Assembly: GCF_008831285.2 (NCBI RefSeq)
Contig: NC_045146.1
Location: forward strand, 17,809,289-17,873,288
DNA length: 64,000 nt
Direction of reading: 5' to 3'
DNA from: Nymphaea colorata
Taxonomy: Eukaryota > Streptophyta > Magnoliopsida > Nymphaeales > Nymphaeaceae
Positions 26,301-38,187 of this stretch are shown one piece after another. The notes beneath the pieces were generated by a model. It saw nothing but the letters and a program-made list of their open reading frames with translations. It made no database searches and was not told the origin of the DNA. Each line of letters starts with the position of its first letter. Position 1 is the first letter of the stretch. Both the position numbers and the translations under genes were made by a program.

Positions 26301-27126
26301 AGTAAAAAACAAGGAAATTATTTTTAAATTTAGTGCCAAGGTTGAGTATCGTGACATGGCAACTACAGCCAGCGAGATTGCCTGGACACAAACTCTTATA
26401 ATGAAAATAGAGCTGCCTGTAAATTCTCCTATGTCCATGTATTGTGACCCAATCAGGCTGCGACCTATAACTGTCAACTCTACCTTCAATGAACGGACTA
26501 AACAATATCTAGCAGACACCGTTTGTGACTATAGTAGTTTTGCTTAAAACATCTCGTCAGGTTGAACTTTTCAAAAGCCATATACTGAATCCCAATTGAA
26601 CAATCCTTTATGTCAAGTCCTATCGTCACAATTATGCTTCGGACGATACAGATATCTCTCCAACTCCATCACCAAACTGTTTCTGCAATCACCCAAAAAG
26701 TCGAGCCCTTTTGCCCACTAAAGAAATGAAATCTATTAAGAGGGTGCACGATCTCTCGAGACATTCAGCCCAAACATAGGCTTTAATAAAACTAATGGGA
26801 ATTATCAAAATTGGTGACCTTCTACCACTGTATCTAAACCAGTAAACTCCCAAAATTGTGGTTTAACCAACAGAAATGCATTCAGAATCTAGAACTACAG
26901 AATCGGACTGAGATGAAACGAAGAGGTGGATAAGGTACCATTTAGGGGAGGCATTGGCTCGGGCCATGGCGTCGAAGTCCTCGAGGACGCGGGAGACGGT
27001 TTTGAAGAGTCCGAGTGCTCGGGTACGGAGAGAGTCCAGATTGAGCTGCTGCTGCAGCGCCTGGTTCAGCTTCTCCGGCTTCGGCTGCGCCGGCTCCTGC
27101 GTTCCCACTCCTTCCGTCGTCGCCAT
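16043..27126 (-). CDS. MED8: Mediator complex subunit 8
   Basis: Head-module subunit of the Mediator complex that links transcription factors to RNA polymerase II; in plants it also affects flowering, defence and sugar signalling. Twelve exons join in phase: 27126-26939, 23096-22972, 21774-21650, 21566-21383, 21217-21110, 21015-20945, 20207-19956, 18778-18725, 18573-18364, 17985-17932, 16776-16716 and 16227-16043, giving 538 aa. The MED8 fold is at about residues 20-210: [53 protein letters not shown] and [16 protein letters not shown]. The C-terminal half is a Gln/Pro/Ser-rich tail, as in Arabidopsis MED8. No frame damage was seen despite several insertions in introns 1, 6, 7 and 10. The exon 4 donor was set at 21382 because it restores the conserved GEG-x5-DQR spacing. 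Divergent from the RING-CH gene. Confidence 0.96.
17043..17615. mobile_element. 573-bp inverted-repeat element in MED8 intron 10
   Basis: The ends are inverted copies: caatgttatc at 17044 and gataacattg ending at 17615. They are flanked by the direct repeat gcgtata at 17036-17042 and 17616-17622. Next to each end are clusters of self-complementary words built on cgtatcgtacgatacg, which could fold into long hairpins. The centre is A-rich and non-coding. A 7-bp (perhaps 8-bp) target duplication suits a hAT- or Mutator-type non-autonomous element. The open frame seen on the minus strand comes from the palindromic words. Confidence 0.75.
19352..19480 (+). other. ycf1: Nuclear plastid-DNA insertion: ycf1 5' fragment
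   Basis: These 129 bases read without a stop as 43 residues beginning [16 protein letters not shown], then [20 protein letters not shown]. This matches the very conserved N-terminal membrane segment of plastid Ycf1 (TIC214), shortly after its true start. The frame is lost just after 19480, where host intron sequence resumes. The upstream edge is uncertain; plastid DNA may extend left to about 19310. It lies in MED8 intron 7, antisense to MED8. It has no expected function and is a fossil of organelle-to-nucleus transfer. Confidence 0.9.
20303..20374. repeat. (AT)36 microsatellite in MED8 intron 6
   Basis: An uninterrupted AT dinucleotide tract of about 72 bases. It is fully self-complementary, so it can form a cruciform and is likely to vary in length between individuals. 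Confidence 0.95.
24085..26560 (+). mobile_element. Decayed Ty1/copia retrotransposon in MED8 intron 1
   Basis: Antisense to MED8. The sequence around 24098-24166 looks like the end of a copia 5' LTR (gccgtggatgtaggtc, aaaccacataaaaaa). It is followed at 24167 by a primer-binding-site-like tcgtatcggagtctt, degenerate for the usual initiator-Met tRNA complement. Pol remnants follow in order. First comes a reverse-transcriptase lead-in ([11 protein letters not shown], 25338-25370; LYKTIYGIK near 25580). Next are [12 protein letters not shown] near 25710 (YADD box), [24 protein letters not shown] near 25840, and an RNase H region at 26275-26547 ([26 protein letters not shown]). Stops and frameshifts are many. 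Gag and most of integrase are absent or unrecognisable, and no 3' LTR was identified. Confidence 0.85.
24950..25290. other. GC-richer insert splitting the copia relic
   Basis: Around 340 bases of markedly higher GC lie between the copia stretch ending near 24895 and the one resuming near 25320. The left side shows a repeated aataaatctt near 24863 and 24905, and the right side a repeated gataaaccataaaatgac near 25277 and 25299. The sequence is not copia-like and encodes nothing obvious. Composition suggests an organellar (mitochondrial) or other foreign origin, but I cannot identify it by eye. Confidence 0.45.
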
Positions 27127-27866
27127 TGTCCCTCTCTGCCTGAACCGCGGGAGAGAGAGAGAGAGAGAACGCGAGAGAGCCCCAATTATAGGGACCCGGC
27201 ACTTGGATGGACCGGATACGGACTCGAGTTGGATGTCCCCATTGCTACAGGTCGTCCAGACGATAGATTTGAGCAAACACAAGAAAAATAAATAATTTTT
27301 GTATTTTATCGATTAAAATGTGATCAGAGAGGACGTAGGCGGCAGTAATACTTGTTATAAAAAAAAATTATTTGTTTATTTATTATAAAATGTATCTCGT
27401 AAGTTTTTTTTTTTCATAACTTCCAACTTTTTGTGGAAATAAATGTCGTATAAAAGTACAAATTTTAAATTTTGACATTTAGCAAAGAAAATTGAAATAG
27501 CTTTATTGCCAATTACGATAAATTAATTTCAAAATGGACTCAGAATACCAAGTCTAAAGAACAAGAATTTGTTGTGGTTTTCTTTGATTTGTAAGAAAAA
27601 TTACAAGAAAATAATTAAGCTAAAAAATAAATGGCCATCGTTCTTTTTCTTTTGATATTAACATTAGTTTTTCCTTTAGTTGTATTTTTTATATGTTCGT
27701 TAAAATTAGATGTACAGCGTGTTCGGGTCATGGATCTCGTTCCCACTTCCGGGTGCTCACACGTGGGTTCGCGCCACGTTACCGTCCCAGCAGCGTGCGA
27801 CTGCGAGGTGTACGTGCGCCAACCCCTCCGTATATCTGCTCGGACGCGAGCATCGTCGCCTTGCGG
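27127..27866. promoter_or_regulatory. Shared divergent promoter of MED8 and RING-CH gene
   Basis: The region is bounded by the MED8 ATG (minus) and the RING-CH ATG (plus). A CT-rich leader (AG tract on + at about 27150-27176) precedes MED8. The RING-CH side is GC-rich and carries the palindromic G-box core CACGTG at 27760-27765, a binding site type for bZIP and bHLH factors. The middle is AT-rich. Coregulation of the two genes is only an inference from the head-to-head layout. Confidence 0.6.
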
Positions 27867-30800
27867 ATGCAGCCGATAATCCCTCCGCCGGAGATCCCGA
27901 AAGATCCTGATCTTGAAGGGTTCCAGATTCACCGAGATTCAGACTATTATGAGTGGGATTCCGCGAGGTCAGCTCGCGGATTCATGAAAACCAGGTGAAT
28001 TTCATTGAACTTTGCATTGCGCGTGAATTCGGTCCATAAATTTTCATTAGTTTCCTCCTGAGCTGTGGTTAGATTCCCGTTTTCGGATGTCATGCTCATC
28101 GATCGCGCCGACCTCGATTTTCACGGGAAATTACAGAACGCGACCTCGATTTTCTGAGAACGTGTTTTATTTATTCCTTCTACCTTTTCCCTGCTGGTGT
28201 TTTGTGTGGGCCAGGATAGAATAACGAGCTGGTTTAGGAAGTTCTGGAAATTCGCTATTTTTTATGGTTCCGATTGACAGAAAATTCAGATTTGGAGCTT
28301 TTTTTCGTTTGGTATTGGTGCAACACCCCCCCCCCCCCCCTCTCCTATGATCGAGAAAATCAGTATTTCCCTTGGTGTTGTAGAGTTTCTAAATGAACAT
28401 TGACGAATGGTAGTATGTAATTGAACGCATGTGAAAATTTACTGGCTTATGGACTTCACTTGTATGGCTGGCTACTATGAGCAAAACTGATGCCATTTGG
28501 ATCATTGTTGAATTAGTTGGAACGTGGACGAACTCAATTGAGATGGGTAGCGCCTATCGGAGATCCCATTTCCAACTTCAAGAGAGTTCATATGTGGAGC
28601 CAGGTTCGCGAGTAATGATCTGTAGAATTATTGGATTCGAATTCAACCGAAGGTGCTAGCTGCAGCTGCTTGATGTAATCAGTAGAACTTGCACTTATGC
28701 ATGACATTATTATTCATGTGAATGGTGTTTGAAGTTCGAACACTGTAACAAAATAACAGACGATTCACAGTCGTGCTTTTCGTTGCACTTCAATGGAAAG
28801 ATGGTCATATGTATAAAATTTCGTAGTTACTACATCACAGATATGTATTTTACCTGCCTTGTAATGCACTGTGAATTGCTGTTTGTCTCCTTCTCTGTCG
28901 TGAAATACTGTGTTAACTGTGAAGTTGAATATGATGAAGTTCCAATCAAACTTGGCTGCAGCTTTATAAGGTCACCTTTATGGGACTTGACTGTTTTACG
29001 ACGTGACTGATTGGTCTACTCTTCTAATATGACCAAGAAGAAGTCCCACGGATCCAATTCAGGAGATAGTTTCAGATTTATTCAACTTGATCTTTGTTGC
29101 CTGAGCTGGCTTACAAACCCTTAAAATCGTATACATGCATTTCTTCAGTCTTCACATTTCTCTGGCCACTATCTCATCTTCTCTCCGCAAAGCTCAGTAG
29201 GATTTGAAGAGTTCTTTAAATTGTTTTAGACTTATTTAGGTGCAACATACAGGCGTTCTGCATGGCAAGAGCCTGCTGTTTGATGAAGTTGCAAGAAAGA
29301 AGAACATGTGCTAATTGGAAGTTTCCTGCTTGAACATTCTTAGTCTCTTTGCCCTCGTGAGTTTCTTAGACTTCATTTTAAGTGGTCAGTTTTATTCACC
29401 TTTTTTGCGAATGCTTGGTGTGCAGAATATTGATCAAGACGCCATTTCAATGCAGTTGGCATCAAATGACGATCAAGAAAAGTTACTTTCTACCAGGGAA
29501 TCACCTGTGCCCATGCCTGATCCCATGTGTAGCTCCACTGTGCCCCAACATTGTGGTGAAATTCGGTCGTCGGAGATGGAGACAGTTATCCACGTGGAAC
29601 ATGTCACGGGACAAATTTTTGATGATGATGATGAACAGAGCAATTTGATTTGCTCCGATCAACGACAGTGTCGGATTTGCCTAGATATTGGAGGTTCCTG
29701 ATAAGAATTTATAGTTGTACTTTAATTCTGATCCATTACCATGTGAGAGAGCATTTCTCTTAGATAAGCTATAAACGATGCCCTCTGACCATCATGTTTT
29801 ATTTCAAATAAAGCAATGATGTTTTCTATTTCCAGGCGAAGACCTCATTGCACCCTGCCATTGCAGAGGCACACAGAAATATGTCCACAGATCTTGTCTT
29901 GATAATTGGAGGTCAACCAAGGTATTCAACTTTCCCTGACTTTTAACACATAATGATTTCTATTGCACCAATACTGCTCTTACACCTAATAGGTAGAGCC
30001 TTATTAAATACTCCTAACAGATGTTACTTGCTTGTTGTAATGACTCAATGTACTTTATTTTATTTACTTTCACCAGGAGGGGTTTGCTTTTGCACATTGT
30101 ACTGAATGCAAGGCAACTTTCCCTTTACGTGCAAATGTGCCTCCACAACGCTGGTGGTTGAAGTTGAAGTTTCGTTTCCTTGTTGTCAGAGACCATGTTC
30201 TGATTTTTGTTATTGTTCAATTGGTAAGACTATTATATTCATTGTTTAAGTCAAATTATGGCTCAGCATGTGACATTTGACGCTTTTTACAATGATTACA
30301 ATCTGGATGCACCTTGTCTGCTGGTTCAGTAATCATGTAAAAGGAAATTGAAATAGTTATACTGGTGTTTCAATTCTAGTAACAGAAAAACAGTTCAGTC
30401 TGGTAAATAAAGGATCTAATAAACATTATAATATGCAGAATGGAAAACAAAAATTGAAAGAACTAAAATTCATTGTTTTCTAGGTTCATCTGTGAATGTG
30501 CACACTGCAAAGTAATGTGAAGAATAGATGTCCACAAATGTATGTTTGACATAGTCTGTCATAAGGATCACGGGCTTGTGTGAGTACTTTCATCTGGCTG
30601 CTGAGAGCCTAAGATAAGTCTTGTTTTAGATGTAGCGAATAATCTCAAGACATCTGGTTGTTGATAGTCATGCTATATTTTGCTATCAATCCATCTGGGA
30701 GAGTAGATTTATGGTTGCATATTTTGTTACGCAGAAGTTATTTAACATGCTCTTTTACTGTTCTGTTTGTGCTCCTTGTGGGCTATATATTGGGGATAAC

Positions 30801-32030
30801 CGTATGAATATTAGCCTGACCATCTAAATGACTTTGGTAAACTATACATATGGCAGCATGAGAGGATTGTCGACCATGATAAATGATGGCAATAATAAGC
30901 TTTTCACCATTTTCGCCATATTGTCTGTTTTGTTCAATTTATTTACCAAGCTTGAAAAGTGTCCAATATTCTGTTAGCTAATATTTTTGTGGATAAGATC
31001 AAATAATATGTTAAGAAAAGCCTGGATGTGTACATGTGCATATGTAACTAAACGCATAGTGATTGCTTTCTTCAAAAACTGTCATTCTTTTTTTGTTTTT
31101 TTTTTGTCTTTTGTGTTTTGTATTTGTGGATGTATTTTATTTAATACTGATGGCTTCCTGATATGAATGTGAAATGTTATGGTCGTAGGTTGTGGCTTTC
31201 TTTAGCATGCTGGTCTACAAGTTCTATGGTGCAGAACTTCGTGAAATGTTTGGTTATGAACAGAACCATGTTGCTTTTTATATTCTGGCAGGTAAACTCA
31301 TATTTAATGCAGCATAATACTGCTTGTCCTTATCCATGTCTCTCTAATTCATGCTTCCCCTGCTTGAGAGTGCCTGTGATTTTTTGTCTGCTCCTATGCA
31401 TTTCCATTTTGTGGATGTTAGTGAAGTTCCAGTTGTTATCAGTCATTTGGCATTGTAGATGACATCCTTCTGAATAGCATGAGCAGATGGTAACTTTTCT
31501 TAAAAATGGGCTGCATATTATGTAATTAACGCTTGTTTAGGAAGTGATAAAATTCGCATCACATTTTGGAATGCAGAATATGAAAAAAAAAAAAGTGGCC
31601 AATTTCGTGTTTAGTTTTGTGCAAAATTGTTGTGTAGAGTCTGGAGACACCATATGTTACAATGAAATATTGGAGCTATTTTTCATGGTAGTATTATTAA
31701 TCATCCTTTTCTGTATCCTAACTTTTTTCTTTATTTGTGTTGTCTAGCTGTGTCTATCATCATGGTTGGGTTGCTTTATGGATTTTTCATAGCCATGATA
31801 TGTGGGCATAAGATCACTGAGCGCCATTACCATGTTCTTGCCAAACAAGAGCTAACAAAGGTTAGGCGTCACTTGCCTTAAGCATGCATGAGTTGTTGCT
31901 TTGAGACTGAATTCTGATGCCAATCCTAAAACATCAGGAATATGTGGTTGAAAGCCGGGAAGACAATAAAGATCCTCCTGAACTTGACTCTGCACATGTG
32001 ACAGAGCTAAGGACGTTAGGCCTTTACTGA
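27867..32030 (+). CDS. RING-CH (MARCH-type) membrane E3 ubiquitin ligase
   Basis: Predicted to transfer ubiquitin to membrane cargo in the endomembrane system. Exons: 27867-27994 (start exon, inferred), 29426-29693, 29836-29921, 30077-30223, 31189-31291, 31748-31860 and 31938-32030; about 312 aa. The RING-CH (C4HC3) ligands are visible: QCRIC, then APCHC, YVHRSC and HCTEC. After the RING, PPQRWWLKLKFRFLVVRDH leads into two transmembrane segments (VLIFVIVQLVVAFFSMLVY and FYILAVSIIMVGLLYGFFIA). The tail ERHYHVLAKQEL to LRTLGLY is conserved in this plant family. Exons 2-7 join perfectly. Exon 1 (MQPIIPPPEIPKDPDLEGF) ends in phase 2 while exon 2 opens in phase 0, so a small exon, another acceptor or an indel is unaccounted for. 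Confidence 0.9.
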
Positions 32031-33940
32031 ACGGAAGACGTTTTGCAGCCAACTTTTGGTACGCTGTCAATATCTCCCACTTTGTTATTGTATTTCTGGA
32101 GCAAATTTAAGAATTTTGTATTAGTTAGTGCATTTAGAAGTTTGCAAGTCGGTACCTTGTTGAACTTAGATGAATCTGTCATCAGAAACATAAAATTAAC
32201 TGGAAGTGCTTGTTTAAGCAAACATGCTAAAGCAAAGATTTGAAACAGAGGTGCCATCAGTTTCTGATATGTTTTCGTGCTCAAGGTTGCTTGAGTGTTT
32301 ACACTTGTTTACAGGAGAAGCTTTTCCATAGCAGCATGATTATGCCCATGCAGAAATTCAATCCGGGACCAGTTCTTTTGGTTACTTTCAAGATGGCAGC
32401 AGGCCCTGAAGACTTCAAGAGATGCACAGTTTTCCTTGCAAATCTTGGTTGGGTGTTTTATAAATTTTCTTTCGTTCTTTTATATAGTTACGATATACAT
32501 TAGCAATAGAAATTTGTTCTGTAAATACCTGTGCCAGCAAAAGGTAAATATTAGTGGACTGGTAGATGAACACAGCCGTCGGGCGATATTCATTTCTGAA
32601 GATGTCGAAGACATGTCTCTGTATCCAGTTCCTTCAGTGCTCGAGAAAAATTGATACCAAAAAATTGATTTTTTTTTTTCACATACAATTTCCAATTTTG
32701 TGATGCTAAAGTTGCAGAATTGATGTCACCAGAATTTATGCCTAAGGATCCTGTAGTCCGCACCTCTGTAACGTATGCTAAACATGGTTTACAGAGTTGA
32801 CATGGGCAGGCTAATAACAGATGGTACTCAGATTCAGATTCTGGCATAGGTTTTCTGTTACTGAATCCAGTGAATAGCCAAATTTGATTGCCATTTGAAT
32901 CTCAATGCATGTGAATGTCTGGATATTTATTTTGGATTGTGTAGATGGAACTGTGACGTCCGATGTCAGTCAGATTAAGTAATATTCGATTTTGAACCAG
33001 ATAATATATGTCGACGTCCCTAATGTGTCTCTGTCGCTCGACGTGCATGACCATGTGTGACCAGAACATGAAACCATCTTTCTTTCGAATAAAAGAAAGA
33101 CTGTTTATAAAAGTTAGCTGAGTGAGCAGAGGCTCGATGTTGTTCACTATAAGTTCATATGCCAAAGGTGCGGCTACAAACTCGTAAAAGTCGTTGATAT
33201 TTGGGTATCGTCGAACCAAATTCTTCCATGCTTTGAAGAAAGGTTTGATTCGACATATGTTAGCAGATGAAATCAATTAATGTCAGAGTAGGGTTGAATC
33301 TGATATTGTACTTTGTCGATGAGCAGTAACGTACCAGCTGATAATAGCTGTCAGTGTTGGGTAGGCTTGAATAGTTGATTTCTGGCCCATTCTGAGCAAA
33401 CTCTCACGTCCCTTAACCATTGAAAAGAGTTTGACTCGATGTACATTAGAAGGTGAAATCAATTGATATTGGGGCAGGGATGAGATAGATCTTCTATTGT
33501 GTGAACAAGCGTTGATTGGACCAAGCTGATAACATCGATCAATGCTGGGTGAGGTTGATACAAGATCCTGTATTGTTGTATGAGCTGATAAACCAAGTGA
33601 CACTGGGATAAGATTGAACATGGTCCTGTGTTTGCAGTAATTGATCGGACCATTAGTGGATTTCAATTGAAAGAAATGGCAGAGATGTGTCTTAAAGTGG
33701 TAGGCAAATAAATTGGTGTCAGACTGAACGTAGCTATTAATGTTCTGATTGTTTTCAAAATTCCCTGATTGGAATCGGAGTAGACTATGAATATCAAATC
33801 AAGTTTCAATTTAAGTAACCAGTTTCAAGGTTGGAATTTGCCAGACCAAATAAACAACTCTGTTAGGAGAATAAATTTGATATCCAATCAAATTGGAATT
33901 TACTTCTTTTCAAATCTAGTTTTTCTATAAATTCTAAAGG
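32031..33940. other. Intergenic, contains a diverged 186-bp duplication
   Basis: No gene was found. A segment beginning at 33243 (gtttgattcgacatatgtta) recurs diverged at 33429 (gtttgactcgatgtacatta), an offset of 186 bases. Both continue through ggtgaaatcaattgat-like and agctgataa-like words. A partial third copy may follow near 33585. The minus-strand open frames here look accidental. Confidence 0.6.
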
Positions 33941-35040
33941 GTCCATGGGACAACTTTTAGCATTGTTTCATAGTAAAATTTGAAGTTTAAAAAAATCTAA
34001 GGAGTTAAGATGGAAACAGTAGTGGTTCTACCAGTGGCGAAGTCAACAATTTCTGGCTAATAGGCACTGTTATTTTAAATTTTAAATCTGAAGGGGTATT
34101 CTTCAATACCAGTCCTCGAATCTTGGACATTCTGTAGTGTCATCTTCTAGTACCACCACAACCCCAGGGAACAATTGGTGTTTGAAGGACATTCATATGT
34201 GAACTGAAAAATAAAGAAGTACCAATATGTAAGTAAAGTAAAATTTATGGGCTGATGGAGCCAATTGCTCCCAACAGCCACAATGTGCTTCCGCTACTGT
34301 GTTTCACTATCAATCAACAAATGGAAGAGTTTTACTATGATCGGCTTTTTTGTAGATTTTTCAATCTTATCACATATTGAAAGTAGTCGTGTTTAGAATA
34401 TTCAATGCAAATAGGGTTTTTAAATGGATTGGTGTCACCTATGCCCGTCACTAATACCCATGAAAATGACAATCAAGTCCCACACCGACCGCATCGGTTT
34501 TTAGTGACGTCCACGGTAAAGAAACACTTTTGTCACTACTACTCCGTGGCTATTTACTGATGACCAAACAACTTGCTAGTGACCAGTGGCGAAGGCAAGT
34601 GTAGGCTGGTGTGGGTATTTTTTTCATTGATACTTCTTCAATTTTTATTTATTTATATATGAATGCCTTTTAAAGTTTAAAAATCTAACAGCCAGTGTCA
34701 CTTAACTAGAATTTCTGGCTCCGCCACTGCTAGTGAGGGACAACATTTCCTAAGAAACATAGTAGTTATCCGGTTAACTAAGGTGAGTCTATTACCTAGA
34801 TTTTCCTCTTTTAACAACCACAAAGATCAAATCTGTTGTGACATACTTGCTGTTTGGTTTCCAAGAGAAAGGGTTTGTTTGCTTCGACATAAAATGACAG
34901 ACGAAATGCTCAGCTGAAAGGAAATTAAGTTTCATTTTCCCCACTATTAAGTGAAACAAACATCAAAATAGGGGACTGAGAAAATTTTGAAGTGGAGGGC
35001 GGGGGGACTGATCAAAGTTTTTCTCACCTCCACCCAGTTT
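33940..35040. repeat. Segmental duplication, first copy (blocks A and B)
   Basis: Block A (about 33940-34325) carries words such as caatttctggctaa, gaagtaccaatatgtaag, and atgggctgatgg. Block B (about 34325-35040) carries cccgtcactaatacccatga, ttttagtgacgt, tttactgatgaccaaacaac, ggctggtgtgggtatttt and tggctccgccactg. Both blocks recur downstream in the same order and orientation at 35045-37395. The gcggagcc/tggctccgcc words are common at ends of plant repeats, so the units may be transposon relics. Non-coding. Confidence 0.75.
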
Positions 35041-35044
35041 TGAA

Positions 35045-37395
35045 GGGAAAGTCAGTAGGGTCAAAATTCTAAAGGGGGCATGAGACAACTTTCAGTAATT
35101 TTACATGTAAAATTTGAATTCTAAAAAATCTAAGGGAGCCAAGATGGTGGCAAAGTCAAAAGTTTCTGGCTAAGGAGAACTGTTATTTTAAATTCAAATA
35201 TAAAGGGGCACTCTTTGATATAAACGGACACCTCAGATTTTAAAAAAATAAAAAAATACATGTAAATTATATAAATTTTAGTTTAACCTATATAATTTGA
35301 AAAAAAAAATTATATGTCTTAACATTTTTGAACATTTAGTTTTGTCCCTACAATGAAAAATTCCTAGCTGCGCCCCTGATTCCTCGAATTTTGGACATTC
35401 TGGGGTATACCACCACAATGCAAGGGGACAACTATTATTTGAGGAGGCACTTAAGTAAAAAATAATAAAGTACCAATATGTAAATAAGGTAAATTTTATG
35501 GGCTGGTGTAGAAAATTTCTCCCAACAGCTACAAAAACTACTTCCGCTAATGCGTTTCACATTGGATCAACAATTGGAAGTGCTTATTTGGCATTCTACA
35601 TAGACGGTAGGAGAAGATACAGGTGATCAAATGATTGAATTTGAGGCAATAATCCTAGCTTGCCCCCGGTGACATACAAATATAAGTTGTCTTAAAGGGG
35701 TTTGACGCACGGACTGGTCACTGGTTCGAGTGGTATGGGTGTCAACCTCCCTTCTACAAATGTGATGGGACCATGGAGTCAATAAGTTTAGACTTACTTT
35801 ATCAATTAAATATATTTAAACAGTAGGTCTCACTCACTTTTCTTGTTTCTGCTAAATATAGCAAAACTTGTTTAAAATATGACAAAGGGGATGTTAACCA
35901 ATCAAATGCCAAACCCAATTTGATTAATATTTTCGACGCCAAGCAAGCCTAGCCAGTCGGCAGCTCACGGCCAGGAAATAATGTACATTTTCCAAGAAAA
36001 TGGGTTATCACATTATAATGCAAATTAAAACATATAAAGTCAATGGACTTTAGAGGATATTCAATTAATGGTGTGCAGGTCTGACAAGTTAAGTGAGACG
36101 TTGGACTTTAGTGGTGATGATATGATGGGGAAAGTTGCTTTTCTTTGCTACTGTGTATGGTCTTTGCCACTATTTGCAATTCAAACATGTAGTATCCACT
36201 TGAATCCTTACCATTTGTGGTAGGAGCAAGATAAACTTCCTTGTACCTAATGAGACTTTTGAAACCAAATCACATCTCAAGCTTGCTTTAAAACACAAAA
36301 CCGTTAGAAATTTTCCTCAATGATAAACCCCTAAAAATTCGAGCGATAATAAATCAAATTTCATGAGAAAATCACAAGGAAATCATTTCCATTCTGGAAA
36401 ATAAGAAAAGTAAAAAAAATATATATATATTATTCCCGTCAAAGCAACAATGTGATCGCATTTATGTCCTTTCGCCCAACATTCAAACGTGGACCGTCAT
36501 TCCATGCCATGGAGTGGTTTGGTGTAAAAGTCATCTCATTAACTCAAGGTTTGAAAAGTAAAATTTCAAAAGTTAAAGGTTCATTTGTAAATGAATGAAA
36601 AGTTGACCAGTTTTTTTTTTTTTTTTTTGTAGATTTTCCATGATCTTATCACATTAAAAAAAATGATGGTATTTGAAGTGTCCACTATCTGTCACAAGTT
36701 GAACCAGGATAGAAGTGGCACTCCAAGGTACCAAAGAAGACCATATAGTTTAAATAGACAAAAGAATTGGGTGGGAGCTGAATGGTACCATAAAATATTA
36801 TGATGAAATACTCTTCTTATTCACCCAAAAATAAGATTTTTAAATGGATTGATGTCATTCATGCCCGTCACTAATACCCATGAAAATGACAATCAAGTCC
36901 TATACTCGTCTCATCGGTTTTTAGTGACGTCTTAAGTGATGAATCATATTGTCACTACTACTCTATCATTATTTACTGATGACCAAACAACTTGTTAGTG
37001 AGCAGTGGGAAGGCAAATGCAGGCTGGTGTGGGTATTTCTTCATGGATACCTGCTCAACTTTTATTTATTTGTACATAAATGTCTCTAAAAATTCAATAG
37101 TTAATACCCCTTAGTTAGAATTTTTTGGCTCCACCACTATTAATAAGCGACAACAACAACATACTGATCGCGCTTATGGGCATATTTAACGTGTGCCACT
37201 CGCCTAGATTTTCATCTTTTAACAACCATAATGATCAAATCTGCTTGATCAAATCTTTTAAAACGAAAGATGAAATGCTCAGTTGAAAGGAAATTAAGTT
37301 TGATTTTCCCACAATTAAACGAAGCAAACATCAAAATAAGGGGCTGAGCATATTCTGTGGTGATCAAAATCTTTCCCTCCTCCATTCAATTTCCC
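35045..37395. repeat. Segmental duplication, second copy (A' and B')
   Basis: A' (about 35045-35590) matches block A, and B' (about 36600-37395) matches block B. B' shares cccgtcactaatacccatga and tttactgatgaccaaacaac exactly with B. About 1 kb of unrelated AT-rich sequence (35590-36600) separates A' from B'. Within B', about 130 bases near 36710-36835 have no counterpart in B. The local pattern is A-B-A'-x-B'. No gene was found. Confidence 0.75.
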
Positions 37396-37918
37396 CTATG
37401 GAATTTTATAACTGTCATAAATGCCACCAATAATAAACTATTACTGACACAATCCTGCCCGTTAAAAATACTTTGACGTTTTCGCCTCTTCCTTTTGATG
37501 CAAAGATAGCGTCAGTAATAAGCATCTTCAACGACGGATGCACAGTGAATCATGAATGACAGACATATCTTCCCAAAATCAATAATCAATCGTTTCTGGA
37601 ACACAATGCCGAGAAAATATTATTTTTCTGCAACACATATGTACAGTTGCATTTTATTTTATCTTGCAAGCCAACCGATCCTGCGTGTGCTTTATGGTTG
37701 CTCAGTGTACAAAATGATGCAACATATAGTAGTAATACATGTTGGCACCAGATTTACCATTTTCTCTTTTTAATTATCAGTTTTACGTTTGATTAATTCG
37801 TATTAGCTTTCTTAACCATACCAAACGACATTATTATTCATTTTCAGCTATAACCTTTAGTCGTCGCTGCAAAATTTATCTAAAAAGGTAAACATAAATT
37901 TGTTTATATGAACGTTGA

Positions 37919-38187
37919 GTAGGGTTACATACAAGCTGAGTCGAGCTGCGTAGAACAGGTTGGAGCTTGATTCGCTTGACTAGTTTAACTCATTTAATTA
38001 ATTCAACTATGATGAACTGGTTTTATATAGTTGAACTTAGCCAAGTTTAAAGGAGTTGAGTTCTTACAACTCAAACTCGACTCATTTAACATTTCTAATA
38101 TAATTTTAGACTGAAGATCAACTCATCCTTCTCTTTTTTACTAGTTGGGTCGAGCCCGAATTGACTCGACTCATTGTGCAGCCCTAC
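37919..38187. mobile_element. Short MITE-like element with gagtcgag ends
   Basis: The left end gtagggttacatacaagctg continues into agtcgagctg. The right end, on the opposite strand, reads gtagggctgcacaatgagtc then gagtcaa. The inside is AT-rich and repeats ttgagtt/aactcaa words. A related but more decayed sequence (ggggccttacacgagttgag) lies at 39880-40080. No clear target-site duplication. Confidence 0.5.

Noticed and set aside
26926..27295. Open frames on + opposite MED8 exon 1
   Set aside because: Shadows of the real exon; they encode Arg/Ser-rich strings created by the complement of MED8 codons.
32902..33276. 124-residue minus-strand open frame
   Set aside because: No recognisable domain, no splice context, and it overlaps the edge of a diverged duplication.
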